Shown here: positions 1 through 9,269 of the stretch, piece after piece
How positions within the stretch are numbered: the first letter of the stretch is position 1
Layout: every line of letters begins with the position of its first letter
Source: Parasediminibacterium sp051861445
Lineage (GTDB): Bacteria > Bacteroidota > Bacteroidia > Chitinophagales > Chitinophagaceae
NCBI GenBank assembly: GCA_051861445.1
Contig: JBHYCS010000005.1
Span: 1 to 64,000 of the forward strand
Direction of reading: 5' to 3'
DNA length: 64,000 nucleotides
Notes under the pieces: generated by a model
What the model was told of the DNA's origin: nothing
Database searches by the model: none
The model's input: only the letters and a program-made list of their open reading frames with translations
Position numbers and translations under genes: made by a program

Positions 1-239
1 AACTATATCTATCAATAATAATTTGGAAAAACCATAGAAAACGCCACTACAGTTGAAATAAGAATCTACTGTCGGCTACATAAAAAAGACAATTTGAATG
101 AAGTATGAGTAAAAAATAAAACAAATGAGACAAAAATTCGTAGGTCAAAACTTGAATTTGAATACAGGTATGACAATTTTGCACTTGAAATTGTAGTGGC
201 ATAACAATTGACATTCATAAAATAGTTAAATAATAATTT

Positions 240-2153
240 ATGGGCAAAATAATTGGTATAGACTTAGGTACAACAAACAGTTGCGTTTCTGTGATGGAAG
301 GTAACGAACCGGTTGTAATAGCAAATGAAGAAGGACGTAGAACCACCCCTTCTATTGTTGGTTTTTTGAAAAATGGAGAACGTAAAGTTGGTGATGCCGC
401 TAAGCGTCAGGCAATTACAAATCCTCAAAATACCATTGCGTCTGTAAAGCGTTTTATGGGACGCCGTTTTGACGAAGTAACAGAAGAAATTAGCCATTGG
501 AGCTATAAAGTAGCTCAAGGCGATAACAATACTGTACGTGTAGATATTGATGGTCGTTTATACACGCCTCAAGAAATTTCAGCAATGGTTTTGCAAAAAA
601 TGAAAAAAACTGCTGAAGATTATTTAGGTACAGAGGTTACAGAAGCTGTAATTACCGTGCCTGCATACTTTAACGATGCTCAACGTCAAGCTACTAAAGA
701 AGCGGGTGAAATTGCTGGTTTAACAGTAAAAAGAATTGTAAACGAACCTACAGCAGCGGCTTTAGCTTATGGTTTAGATAAGAAAAATGTAGATCAGAAA
801 ATTGCCGTTTTCGACTTAGGTGGTGGTACATTTGATATTTCTGTTCTTGAATTAGGTGATGGTGTATTTGAAGTAAAATCTACAAACGGAGATACACACT
901 TAGGTGGTGATGATTTTGATAAAGTAATTATGGATTGGTTAGCCGATGAATTTAAAAACGACGAATCAATTGATCTACGTAAAGACCCTATGGCTTTGCA
1001 ACGTTTAAAAGAAGCGGCTGAAAAAGCAAAAATTGAGTTAAGTGCAAGCTCTGAAACAGAAATTAACTTACCATACATTACCGCTGTTGATGGTGTACCT
1101 AAACACTTGGTAAAAAAATTAAGTCGTGCAAAATTTGAAGCTTTAGCCGATAATTTATTTGCTCGTTGCTTAAAGCCTTGTGAGGCTGCTTTAAAAGATG
1201 CTGGTTACAGCACTTCTCAAATTGATGAAGTAATTTTAGTTGGTGGTAGCACTCGTATTCCTAAAGTACAAGAAATTGTAGAAAAATTCTTTGGTAAAAA
1301 GCCAAATAAAGGAGTAAACCCTGATGAGGTAGTGGCAATTGGTGCTGCAATTCAAGGTGGTGTTTTAACAGGAGAAGTAAAAGATGTATTGTTGTTAGAT
1401 GTTACGCCACTTAGCCTTGGAATTGAAACAATGGGTGGTGTAATGACAGTGATGATTCCTAGCAACACAACTATTCCTACAAAGAAAACTGAAGTTTATT
1501 CTACAGCTAGCGATAACCAACCTGGTGTACAAATACATATTTTACAGGGTGAACGTCCGATGGCTACTCAAAATAAGAGCTTGGGTATTTTTAATTTAGA
1601 TGGAATTCCACCTGCACCTAGAGGTGTACCACAAATTGAAGTAACTTTTGATATTGATGCCAACGGTTTATTAAACGTAAGTGCAAAAGATAAAGGAACT
1701 GGTAAAGAACAAAAAATTAGAATTGAAGCAGGAAGTGGATTGAGTAAAGAAGAGATTGAAAAAATGAAAGCTGAAGCTAAAGCAAATGAAGCTGAGGACA
1801 AGGCTGCTAAAGAAAAGGTAGAAAAAATTAATGCTGCTGATAGCTTGATTTTCCAAACGGAAAAACAATTTAAAGAGTTTGGTGACAAAATACCTGCTGA
1901 TAAAAAAGGAGCTATTGAAACTGCCTTAGCTAGCTTGAAAGAAGCACATAAGAGCCAAGATTTAGCTGCTATTGAAACTGCAACTGCTGCTTTAAATACC
2001 GCTTGGACTGCTGCTAGTGAAGAAATATACAAAGCACAAGCAGAGGCACAAGGTGCAGCACCACAAGATGCAGGAAATGCAGGTGCACAACAAAACGCTA
2101 GTGCATCAAACAGTGATACTGTAGAAGACGCTCAGTTTGAAGAAGTGAAATAA
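240..2153 (+). CDS. dnaK: Molecular chaperone DnaK (Hsp70)
   Basis: ATP-dependent cytosolic Hsp70 chaperone that binds exposed hydrophobic peptides and works with DnaJ and GrpE. The 637-residue length is normal. Visible marks are the N-terminal phosphate-binding motif GIDLGTTNS (residues 6-14), the second phosphate loop DLGGGTFD (about 192-199), the GGSTRIPKV motif of the nucleotide-binding domain, and the interdomain linker DVLLLDVTPLSL near residue 382. A Q/A/N-rich tail ends in the typical EEVK. The ATG at 240 places GIDLGTT correctly. No dnaJ, grpE or hrcA lies inside the window, and I found no CIRCE-like inverted repeat upstream. A perfect hairpin follows the stop. Identification is essentially certain. 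Confidence 0.98.
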   Translation: MGKIIGIDLGTTNSCVSVMEGNEPVVIANEEGRRTTPSIVGFLKNGERKVGDAAKRQAITNPQNTIASVKRFMGRRFDEVTEEISHWSYKVAQGDNNTVRVDIDGRLYTPQEISAMVLQKMKKTAEDYLGTEVTEAVITVPAYFNDAQRQATKEAGEIAGLTVKRIVNEPTAAALAYGLDKKNVDQKIAVFDLGGGTFDISVLELGDGVFEVKSTNGDTHLGGDDFDKVIMDWLADEFKNDESIDLRKDPMALQRLKEAAEKAKIELSASSETEINLPYITAVDGVPKHLVKKLSRAKFEALADNLFARCLKPCEAALKDAGYSTSQIDEVILVGGSTRIPKVQEIVEKFFGKKPNKGVNPDEVVAIGAAIQGGVLTGEVKDVLLLDVTPLSLGIETMGGVMTVMIPSNTTIPTKKTEVYSTASDNQPGVQIHILQGERPMATQNKSLGIFNLDGIPPAPRGVPQIEVTFDIDANGLLNVSAKDKGTGKEQKIRIEAGSGLSKEEIEKMKAEAKANEAEDKAAKEKVEKINAADSLIFQTEKQFKEFGDKIPADKKGAIETALASLKEAHKSQDLAAIETATAALNTAWTAASEEIYKAQAEAQGAAPQDAGNAGAQQNASASNSDTVEDAQFEEVK

Positions 2154-2172
2154 AAAAGAGCATGCAAATATT

Positions 2173-2210
2173 AAAAGAGGCTGTCTCAATTAACCGAGAC
2201 AGCCTCTTTT
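2173..2210. terminator. Bidirectional intrinsic terminator between dnaK and the T9SS LamG gene
   Basis: A perfect 15-bp stem (2173-2187 with 2196-2210) closes an 8-nt loop. It has an A-rich 5' arm and a T-rich 3' arm, so it can stop transcription from both converging genes. A closely related hairpin lies after clpC. Confidence 0.93.
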
Positions 2211-2262
2211 GTTTAAAATGCTTCAATTATACTCATCTTTTGTGCAAAAATTTTAGTACATA

Positions 2263-4266
2263 TTATCTTATTAAACTTATAGAGCCTTTAGTTGATACAT
2301 TAGTACCATCTAGTAAATATACTATGGCTGTATAAACATAAACTCCAACAGGTTGTTGCTTACCCTTAAAAGTTCCATCCCATCCTATATTATTATTTTT
2401 TGTTGTAAACACAAGCTCTCCCCATTGGTTAAATATGTTCAATTCCAATCGTCTAATTGAGCTTCCAAAGACTTTGTATAAATCATTTTTTCCATCGTTA
2501 TTAGGTGAGAAAAAGTTTGGGAAGAATAAATCGTTTGATGTAACAGAAATATTATATGAGCCATTTGAAATACCACATGCATTTTTTATATTATAGTTTA
2601 TTACAACGTTACCAAAACTAACACCAGAAACAATTCCAAGATTATCAATTGTTGCAATTAAAGGATTACTACTAGACCAAATACCGCCATCTATATTTGC
2701 ATTTAATTTTATTTTTTTTCCAACATCTACAGAGTTCACTCCTGTAATTACAATTGAAGATGGGGTCGGCAATACAGTTATCTCAAACGTTTTTGTATTA
2801 ATTCCACAGTTATTTGAGACTGTATTGATTATAGTTGTATTTCCTTTTGCAATACCTGTTACAATACCATTGTTACTGATTGTTACAATGGTATTATTTT
2901 GGCTTACCCAAGTACTACTATTTACAGAACTTTTAAATGTAAATAATTCTCCTATACAAATAGTGTCTTTTCCTGATATAACTGGTTGCTCAGGTAATGG
3001 ATTAATTTTCATTTTAATGATGTTGCTTTTTGCACTATCATCATTTCCACAATTATTGATACCGATTATTATACATTGAATTATGTCGTTATCATTTAAA
3101 GAGTTTGAAATAAAATTATTGTTATTATTGTTAATTAAGTTGCCATTAACCATCCAACGATAGCTTAGTGGGTTATTAATATTTATATGAGTTGCTGTTA
3201 AGGTTACGCTTGAAGCTTTACATATTTCAGTTGAAGAAGCAGATATTGATAGACTTGGATTCAAATTCTGTGAAACTACCATATTGATCGGAGAACTTTG
3301 TAAGGTTTTAGATGGTTGACATCCAATTTTATACGTTATTTCACAGATAATTTTGTCATTATTCTGTAGGTTGCTACTTAAAAAAATCGTAGAGTTTCCA
3401 GGAACTTGGCTGCCATTTACAAGCCACCGAATTCCAGTAACGTTATTCTGATTTGAAATATTTGCCGTAAATTGAACAGAACTACCGGTACAAATACTTG
3501 TTTTATCTGCATTAATATTTAAAGTTGGGATTAAATTATTAATAATATTACAACTTGGATTTGATACGTTTAAATTTATATTCCCTAGTTGATTACCGTT
3601 CCAAAGATTATTACCTTGAAGATTTGTTAAACTATTAAATATATAATAAGCCTGTAAGCCAATTTGATTGTTTGGGTTAGGTAGCGAAACGTTTATAAAG
3701 TCATTAATTTCTTGAGAGCTTCTAGCAACAGACCATATTCTTACTTCATTTATGAAACCAATAAAATCTGAAGGATGTATTGTGGTTAAATCAGCAGTCG
3801 TTCCAATTGTAGTACTGTAATCATTTGTAATTAAATTTCCGCTTGCATTGGTAGTAGATAATAATTCGCCGTCTCTGTAAAATTTTAATGTGCTTCCATC
3901 ATAAACCAAAGCTGCATGATAGTTTTTGTTTATTTCAATACTACACGGTGCTTCGGCTCTAAAAAAACCATTCGTTGTAGTAATGTAAGCACCGTTTGGT
4001 CGTAATAAATAATTTACATTTGTAGGATCTTGGTGTTTTGAAACAATTTCGCCACCACCAAAAGTTGAATTATAGTTTTGTGTACGATTAAAAAATCCTT
4101 CCACAGTAATTCTATTTCCTGTAATATCTAAGTCGCCAATTCTAACACCAGATTTGACTGAGTTGATTTTTAAAAAATTATTACATTGAGAATGTAATTT
4201 TAAATTGATAAATAAGAAATAGGTTAAAAAAATGACCGTTAATAATAAGTTTTTTTTAATCAGCAT
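2263..4266 (-). CDS. T9SS-secreted LamG / Ig-like surface protein with gliding-motility C-terminal domain
   Basis: Predicted secreted or surface-attached protein of 667 residues; function unknown. An N-terminal signal peptide (about 1-26, hydrophobic core then HSQC) is followed by a LamG/concanavalin-like domain (about 45-195, with the typical INEVRIWSVARS strand). Next come two Ig/PKD-like repeats, each with a paired cysteine (about 250-420), and two BIG2-like repeats (about 425-575). The last 90 residues match the type B type IX secretion sorting domain: FFPNFFSPNNDGKND, then LNIFNQWGELVF, a WDGT motif and PVGVYVY. It is transcribed away from the glycan genes and toward dnaK. Repeats and Asn-rich stretches suggest an adhesin or matrix protein, which is inference. 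Confidence 0.88.
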   Translation of the reverse strand: MLIKKNLLLTVIFLTYFLFINLKLHSQCNNFLKINSVKSGVRIGDLDITGNRITVEGFFNRTQNYNSTFGGGEIVSKHQDPTNVNYLLRPNGAYITTTNGFFRAEAPCSIEINKNYHAALVYDGSTLKFYRDGELLSTTNASGNLITNDYSTTIGTTADLTTIHPSDFIGFINEVRIWSVARSSQEINDFINVSLPNPNNQIGLQAYYIFNSLTNLQGNNLWNGNQLGNINLNVSNPSCNIINNLIPTLNINADKTSICTGSSVQFTANISNQNNVTGIRWLVNGSQVPGNSTIFLSSNLQNNDKIICEITYKIGCQPSKTLQSSPINMVVSQNLNPSLSISASSTEICKASSVTLTATHININNPLSYRWMVNGNLINNNNNNFISNSLNDNDIIQCIIIGINNCGNDDSAKSNIIKMKINPLPEQPVISGKDTICIGELFTFKSSVNSSTWVSQNNTIVTISNNGIVTGIAKGNTTIINTVSNNCGINTKTFEITVLPTPSSIVITGVNSVDVGKKIKLNANIDGGIWSSSNPLIATIDNLGIVSGVSFGNVVINYNIKNACGISNGSYNISVTSNDLFFPNFFSPNNDGKNDLYKVFGSSIRRLELNIFNQWGELVFTTKNNNIGWDGTFKGKQQPVGVYVYTAIVYLLDGTNVSTKGSISLIR

Positions 4267-4367
4267 AATAAATTAATTAAAATATGTAAAAATATTTATT
4301 TCTATATTAGAATAGAATAAATAGTGATATTATTTTTTATTTAACCAAATGTTATATTTCTGTACAT

Positions 4368-5210
4368 ATGAATACTCCTACAGTTTCTATTATTATTCCA
4401 TGCTTTAATCAAGGCAAATATTTGCAAGAAGCTTTGTCTAGTTTACAAAATATCGATTACACAATTGTTGAAGTTATTATTGTAAATGATGGCTCTACTG
4501 ATGCATTCACAAATGAATATATCTCTACCTTAGATATAAAAAAATATACTATAATCACTCAAGAAAATAAAGGATTAGGTGCTGCTAGAAATACAGGAAT
4601 ATTGATAAGCAAAGGAAGATATATTTTACCTCTAGATGCTGATAATGCTATACATATTCAATATATAAATAAAGGAATTGAAATATTAGATGCAGACGCA
4701 AACGTTGCAGTAGTATATGGAAATGCTGAATTATTTGGTGATAAAGTAGGTGTCCTTGCTCCAGGAAAGTTTAATCTACAACAATTAATGTGGATTAATT
4801 ATATTGATGCTTGTGCTGTTATTAGAAAATCTGTGTTAGTAGAAGTTGGCTTGTACGATACAATGCCTGTAATGGGTTATGAAGATTGGGATTTGTGGTT
4901 ACGAATTGCTTTCAAAGGATATAAGTTTTATTATATTAATGAAGTAATGTTTAGGTATAGAGTTAATGCAAATTCAATGATGAGAGACTTGAAAAAAGAT
5001 AATTTGAGAAGAAATAAGATTGAAGAATATTTAACGCATAAGTATACGGATAAACTAGACTTCGAATATATTTCAAATTATTTTTTTTATCATTTGAAGA
5101 AAAGGCCTTTTTCTATTTTGTATCGTTTAATAGTGAAAAAATATTTTCCCAATCATTACAATAAGTTAATCTTGCAAAACAAACTTTATAAGGGACATAT
5201 TTATGATTGA
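4368..5210 (+). CDS. Glycosyltransferase family 2
   Basis: Predicted inverting GT-A sugar transferase that uses a nucleotide sugar to build a surface glycan. The 280-residue protein opens with the family hallmark VSIIIPCFNQGKYLQEAL, has a VNDGSTD nucleotide-binding loop, and carries a DAD metal-binding motif at residues 90-92. A GYEDWDLWLR segment is typical of the acceptor side. It is the first gene of a rightward run; its stop overlaps the next start by 8 bp, which suggests translational coupling. Donor and acceptor cannot be told from sequence. A near-consensus -7 element (TATATTTC, 4353-4360) ends 7 nt before the ATG. Confidence 0.9.
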   Translation: MNTPTVSIIIPCFNQGKYLQEALSSLQNIDYTIVEVIIVNDGSTDAFTNEYISTLDIKKYTIITQENKGLGAARNTGILISKGRYILPLDADNAIHIQYINKGIEILDADANVAVVYGNAELFGDKVGVLAPGKFNLQQLMWINYIDACAVIRKSVLVEVGLYDTMPVMGYEDWDLWLRIAFKGYKFYYINEVMFRYRVNANSMMRDLKKDNLRRNKIEEYLTHKYTDKLDFEYISNYFFYHLKKRPFSILYRLIVKKYFPNHYNKLILQNKLYKGHIYD

Positions 5211-5964
5211 GGCAAAAAAATATGATAATACATTTTATTCAGAAATGGAGTTGTCATCATATAAAGCGGCAAAAATTATTTTACCAATTATATCTGAAAT
5301 TATTCGCCCAAAAAGTGTAATAGATATTGGTTGTGGTACAGGTATGTGGCTGAAGGTGTGGAAAGAAGATATTGGTATTGAAGATTATTTTGGAGTCGAG
5401 GGGCCTTATTTAGAAAAAGAAAAAATTCAGGTTGAAAATAGTAAGATTCTTCTTGCCGACTTAAAAAAAGATTTTGAAATTGGAAAGCGTTTTGAAATTG
5501 CAATGTCTTTAGAAGTGGCTGAACATTTGCCTGAATCTGTAGCTACTCAGTTTGTTAAAAAGTTAACTAGTTTAAGTGATGTGGTTCTTTTTTCTGGTGC
5601 AATGCCTGGTCAAATAGGAACCTATCATATTAACGAGCAATATCCAGAGTATTGGATAGATTTATTTAAAAAAGAAGGGTTTACAGTTTTTGATTTTATT
5701 AGAGATAAAATTTGGAATCATCCTGAAATTGAGTTTTGGTATCAACAAAATATTCTCCTTTTCGTAAAACAATCCGTAATTGCAAAATATCCATCATTAC
5801 AGCAATATTCTTCTACAAGTAATCTTTCGTACTATACAAGAATCCACCCCATAATCTACAATTTAAAGCTAAGACAATTAAAAAATACAGAAACCATTTG
5901 GGGATTTATCAATTGGAAATGGTATACTTTCAAAACAAAATACCTTAAGAAAAATGTTAGCTGA
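5203..5964 (+). CDS. SAM-dependent methyltransferase (glycan cluster)
   Basis: Class I Rossmann-fold methyltransferase of 253 residues. Motif I, DIGCGTG, is at residues 41-47 and the acidic post-motif segment LEVAEHLPE is near 103-111. The rest is typical of Methyltransf_23-like proteins found in capsule and O-antigen loci, where they O-methylate sugars or modify a lipid-linked intermediate. It overlaps both the upstream glycosyltransferase (8 bp) and the downstream methyltransferase (11 bp), so all three are almost certainly one transcript. The substrate is unknown. Confidence 0.85.
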   Translation: MIEAKKYDNTFYSEMELSSYKAAKIILPIISEIIRPKSVIDIGCGTGMWLKVWKEDIGIEDYFGVEGPYLEKEKIQVENSKILLADLKKDFEIGKRFEIAMSLEVAEHLPESVATQFVKKLTSLSDVVLFSGAMPGQIGTYHINEQYPEYWIDLFKKEGFTVFDFIRDKIWNHPEIEFWYQQNILLFVKQSVIAKYPSLQQYSSTSNLSYYTRIHPIIYNLKLRQLKNTETIWGFINWKWYTFKTKYLKKNVS

Positions 5965-6676
5965 TAATTTAAGAGAGGAGGGGTTGCAACGATTAACTGC
6001 TAAAGAAATATCTATTACAAACCAGCATTATATTGTAACTCATTTTATATTTAACGATATAAAAAAAGCGGTTTCTTCATATGCTAAAGGGGCTGTTTTA
6101 GATATAGGTTGTGGAAACAAACCGTATCAACACTTATTTCAAAATGCAGAGTCTTATGTTGGTTGTGATATAGCACAAAGTAGTGAAAATGTAGTTGATA
6201 ATATTTGTCCTGCAAACGAATTAAGTTTTAGCGATAGTAGTTTTGACACAGTTTTTTGCACTCAAGTTTTAGAACACGTTGCAGATTTTAATGGAGTAAT
6301 CAAAGAATCTTACCGAGTTTTAAAACCAAACGGCATAGCAATTTTTACAGTTCCATTTGCATGGGAATTACATGAAGAACCATACGATTTTCACAGATTT
6401 TCAAAATACGGATTGAAGTACAATTTTGAGAAAAATGGATTTAATGTTATAGAAATAAAATCGAACGGTGGAAAATGGGCGTCTGTTTTTCAGTTATTTA
6501 TCAATGCTATTTACTCTGTAAGAAAATATCGAACTTTAAGAGCAAAAATTGTTAAGTTATTATTCGTTTATCTTAAACTAATTGTTCCTTACAATCTATT
6601 TGCAATCTGGTTAGATAAAACTTTTTTTGATGATGGACTTACTTTAAATTATTTATTAGTTGTTCAAAAAAAATAA
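5954..6676 (+). CDS. SAM-dependent methyltransferase (Methyltransf_11-like)
   Basis: Second methyltransferase of the run, 240 residues. It has a clear motif I, LDIGCGNKP (about 49-57), an aspartate in CDIA after strand 2, and CTQVLEHV (about 102-109) typical of the Methyltransf_11 group. The downstream segment with PYDFHRFSKYGL resembles proteins annotated as glycan-cluster methyltransferases. Hydrophobic stretches near the C-terminus (about 180-225) may bind membrane or lipid. The start overlaps the preceding stop by 11 bp. The presence of three different methyltransferases in series suggests a heavily methylated glycan; the exact target cannot be assigned. Confidence 0.85.
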   Translation: MLADNLREEGLQRLTAKEISITNQHYIVTHFIFNDIKKAVSSYAKGAVLDIGCGNKPYQHLFQNAESYVGCDIAQSSENVVDNICPANELSFSDSSFDTVFCTQVLEHVADFNGVIKESYRVLKPNGIAIFTVPFAWELHEEPYDFHRFSKYGLKYNFEKNGFNVIEIKSNGGKWASVFQLFINAIYSVRKYRTLRAKIVKLLFVYLKLIVPYNLFAIWLDKTFFDDGLTLNYLLVVQKK

Positions 6677-6687
6677 TCTCCAAATTC

Positions 6688-7431
6688 ATGTCTATTTCTG
6701 ATTTTTTTATAACGGTATATTCATTTTTTCGGCATTCTTCAAAAAGAAAATTTATTTTAAAGTCTCTTGAATTTTCCAAGCAGAATGGAATTGAAATTGG
6801 TGGACCAAGTAAAATTTTTTCTTTAAAAGGTCATTTCCCCATTTATTTATTTGCTAATTCTATTGATGGTGTGAATTTTAAAAATGAAACTGTTTGGGAA
6901 GGCAGTATTTCAGAGGGTATGAATTATCAATTTCATCGAAAAAAAGGTTTTCAATATATACGTGAGGCTACGAACTTATTAGATATTGAAAACAATCAGT
7001 ACGACTTTGTATTATCTTGTCATAGTTTAGAGCATGTGGCTAACCCAATTAAAGCTTTAAAAGAATCTAATAGAATATTGAAGACAAATGGCAAGTTTGT
7101 ATTGATATTACCTGATAAACGGTTCACATTTGATAAAAATAGGTCTTATACAACTTTTGAACATTTATTAAATGATGAATTACAAAATGTAGATGAAAAG
7201 GATACAACTCATTTTGAAGAAGTTATCAATACAAATCTAGATGCACAAAATGCAGAGAAAAGACAATTCTTAATCAATGAGATGACTAATAATTATCAAA
7301 ATAGATATGTTCATCATCATGTGTTTAGCTTTGAGGTAATTAAAAAATTATTAGAACATACAGGTTTTGAGGTAACACATCAACAAGCTTTGAGTCCATT
7401 TCATTTAGTTACTATAGCTCAAAAAAAATAA
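6688..7431 (+). CDS. SAM-dependent methyltransferase with degenerate motif I
   Basis: Third methyltransferase in the series, 247 residues. Motif I is degenerate (EIGGPS, about 36-41) instead of the usual D/E-x-G-x-G-x-G. The later part is well preserved: LSCHSLEHVANP (about 109-120), then LKESNRILKTNGKFVLILPD, which is the standard strand 4 to strand 5 region. This form is common in glycan loci as a Methyltransf_11-like protein. The predicted HHHVFS segment near residue 212 is also typical. Twelve bases separate it from the upstream gene and two from the next, so it belongs to the same operon. Activity is plausible but unproven because of the altered SAM loop. Confidence 0.8.
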   Translation: MSISDFFITVYSFFRHSSKRKFILKSLEFSKQNGIEIGGPSKIFSLKGHFPIYLFANSIDGVNFKNETVWEGSISEGMNYQFHRKKGFQYIREATNLLDIENNQYDFVLSCHSLEHVANPIKALKESNRILKTNGKFVLILPDKRFTFDKNRSYTTFEHLLNDELQNVDEKDTTHFEEVINTNLDAQNAEKRQFLINEMTNNYQNRYVHHHVFSFEVIKKLLEHTGFEVTHQQALSPFHLVTIAQKK

Positions 7432-7433
7432 AT

Positions 7434-8312
7434 ATGCAGCAACTAGGAGGGGTGGTTATTGTCTTTCATCCAACGAATGAAGTAATAAATCATATTCTTT
7501 CATATGCATCTTACTTAGATTTATTATTGATTTTTGATAATACCCCTTCTGAATTTGATAGTTCATTTAATGAAGCGTTACTAAAAAGTGATTTAAAAAA
7601 TATTGAATATATCTGTAATAAGCAAAACTATGGCATAGCTACATGTTTAAATAAGGCAGCACATATTTTAAATCAAAAAGGATTTAAATGGATGTTAACT
7701 ATGGATCAAGATTCTTCATTTATATCAAAAACTGCTGAAAGTTATTTTCATTCTTTTCGTCAACAACTGTGGAACTCAACAGATATTGGAATCGTAGCAT
7801 TGAACAGTACCTCTTCAAAAGAGCAAATTGGAGTAAGTGAAAATTCAAGTTTCACTTATATTAATACAGCCATTACTTCAGGTTCCATTGTTCAGTTACA
7901 AATACTCCAATTATTGGGTGGATTTGAAGAGAAATTATTTATTGATGAAGTAGATCATGAGTTTTGTTTTCGGTTAAGATTAAATAATTATCAAATTGCA
8001 TCGTATCAAAATTTATATCTTACTCATGCATTGGGAAGTTTAGAAGATAAGGGATATTTATTTGGTTGGATGAAACGTAGTAAAAGGGTAATTCATTCTC
8101 CTAAAAGGGTTTATTTTATGGTTCGGAATCATTGTTTTGTATCAAAAAAATATGCATCTCATTTTCGGGAAGAATTTAAACTTAAAAGACTACAGCTACT
8201 CACTACCTTAAAAAACAACTTATTCTTTTCAGGTCGTTTTTTCTCTACTTTAAAATATATGTGCTTAGGATATTATGATTTTTTGAATAATAATTACACA
8301 AACAAACCATGA
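7434..8312 (+). CDS. Glycosyltransferase family 2, rhamnosyltransferase-like
   Basis: Predicted 292-residue GT-A transferase resembling bacterial rhamnosyltransferases. The N-terminus reads GGVVIVFHPTNE and the protein has NYGIATCLN and a DQD metal-binding motif at residues 91-93 within LTMDQDSSF. A second acidic motif, LFIDEVDHEFCFRLR, follows; the family uses it for catalysis or acceptor binding. It likely adds a deoxysugar to the cluster's glycan, which is inference from family resemblance only. The next gene starts inside its stop codon (ATGA overlap), so the two are coupled. Confidence 0.88.
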   Translation: MQQLGGVVIVFHPTNEVINHILSYASYLDLLLIFDNTPSEFDSSFNEALLKSDLKNIEYICNKQNYGIATCLNKAAHILNQKGFKWMLTMDQDSSFISKTAESYFHSFRQQLWNSTDIGIVALNSTSSKEQIGVSENSSFTYINTAITSGSIVQLQILQLLGGFEEKLFIDEVDHEFCFRLRLNNYQIASYQNLYLTHALGSLEDKGYLFGWMKRSKRVIHSPKRVYFMVRNHCFVSKKYASHFREEFKLKRLQLLTTLKNNLFFSGRFFSTLKYMCLGYYDFLNNNYTNKP

Positions 8313-9244
8313 CCCCCCTTATTTCCATTTGTATTCCTGCATATAAACGAGTGCAATATTTGCAGCAACTGCTGTTGAGTATTGCAGCCCAAACTTTTAA
8401 AAATTTTGAAGTTGTAATTACAGACGATAGTGGAGAAGATAATGCTGTAGAATTATTGGTACAAGAATTTCAACATCGGTTTACCATTATTTACCAAAAA
8501 AATAAAAACGCTTTAGGTACACCTGCTAATTGGAATGCTGCTATACAAATAGCCAATGGCACATGGATAAAATTAATGCATGATGATGATTGGTTTACCC
8601 ATAACAATAGCTTACAAGAAATGGTGAATGCTACTTCTGAAGCAGATTTTATATTTTGTGGTTATCATTTGGCAAATGCCAATTCATTGCAAATTACTAG
8701 TACGTATACGCTTACAAAATATCACCAACAATTACTAAATAGTTCACCGCTTCATTTGTTAAAGCAAAATTTTATTGGTCATCCTAGTACAACACTTATT
8801 AAAAAGGCTGCCATTACAAATTGGTACGATGAGCAAGTAAAATGGGTAGTTGATATTGAGTTTTATATACGAACACTACAAGAACACACATATCATTGTA
8901 TTCAACAGCCATTGGTAACCATTGGCATGAGCGATAGTCAGGTTACTAAACAAGTATTTAGAAGGCCAGAAATAGAAATTCCAGAAAATTTATACTTGTT
9001 AAAGCAACTTGGTAATCAGGCACTTAACAACGTAATTGTGTACGATTATTTTTGGCGTGTTTGGCGAAATTTACAAGTTGGTTCTGTTACTTATTTACAG
9101 CAATATGCTCAACAGCAAATCATACCTACATCGGTACAGCAAATGGTAGTTTGGCAACAAAAAATTCCACGTTTCTTACTGCAAAATGGTTTTGTATCAA
9201 AGTCTTGTATGTTTGTATCTTATTTAGTGAATAGATTTTTGTAG
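8309..9244 (+). CDS. Glycosyltransferase family 2
   Basis: GT-A glycosyltransferase of 311 residues. Family marks are ISICIPAYKRVQYLQQLL at the N-terminus, the VVITDDSGEDN nucleotide loop, and a DDD metal motif at residues 92-94 (LMHDDDWF). The C-terminal third is Gln-rich and not diagnostic. The ATG lies inside the previous stop (ATGA). By eye, base and codon use shifts here: this gene and the next use more C and G than 4.4-8.3 kb. That may mark the edge of a variable cassette. Sugar specificity is unknown. Confidence 0.88.
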   Translation: MTPLISICIPAYKRVQYLQQLLLSIAAQTFKNFEVVITDDSGEDNAVELLVQEFQHRFTIIYQKNKNALGTPANWNAAIQIANGTWIKLMHDDDWFTHNNSLQEMVNATSEADFIFCGYHLANANSLQITSTYTLTKYHQQLLNSSPLHLLKQNFIGHPSTTLIKKAAITNWYDEQVKWVVDIEFYIRTLQEHTYHCIQQPLVTIGMSDSQVTKQVFRRPEIEIPENLYLLKQLGNQALNNVIVYDYFWRVWRNLQVGSVTYLQQYAQQQIIPTSVQQMVVWQQKIPRFLLQNGFVSKSCMFVSYLVNRFL

Positions 9245-9269
9245 CTATTTTAATCTCCTTTTCTGCAAC

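Noticed and set aside
1..239. CIRCE-type inverted repeat or heat-shock operator before dnaK
   Set aside because: No TTAGCACTC repeat or other long palindrome is visible in this stretch. It holds no ORF or RNA that I can support.
1568..2032. 154-residue open frame opposite the dnaK 3' end
   Set aside because: It is a low-complexity Leu/Ser-rich shadow of the DnaK alanine/lysine-rich tail, with no family motifs and no promoter.
2825..3079. 84-residue hydrophobic ORF opposite the T9SS gene
   Set aside because: A hydrophobic reverse-frame product of repetitive Ig-like coding sequence; no start context or relatives recognised.
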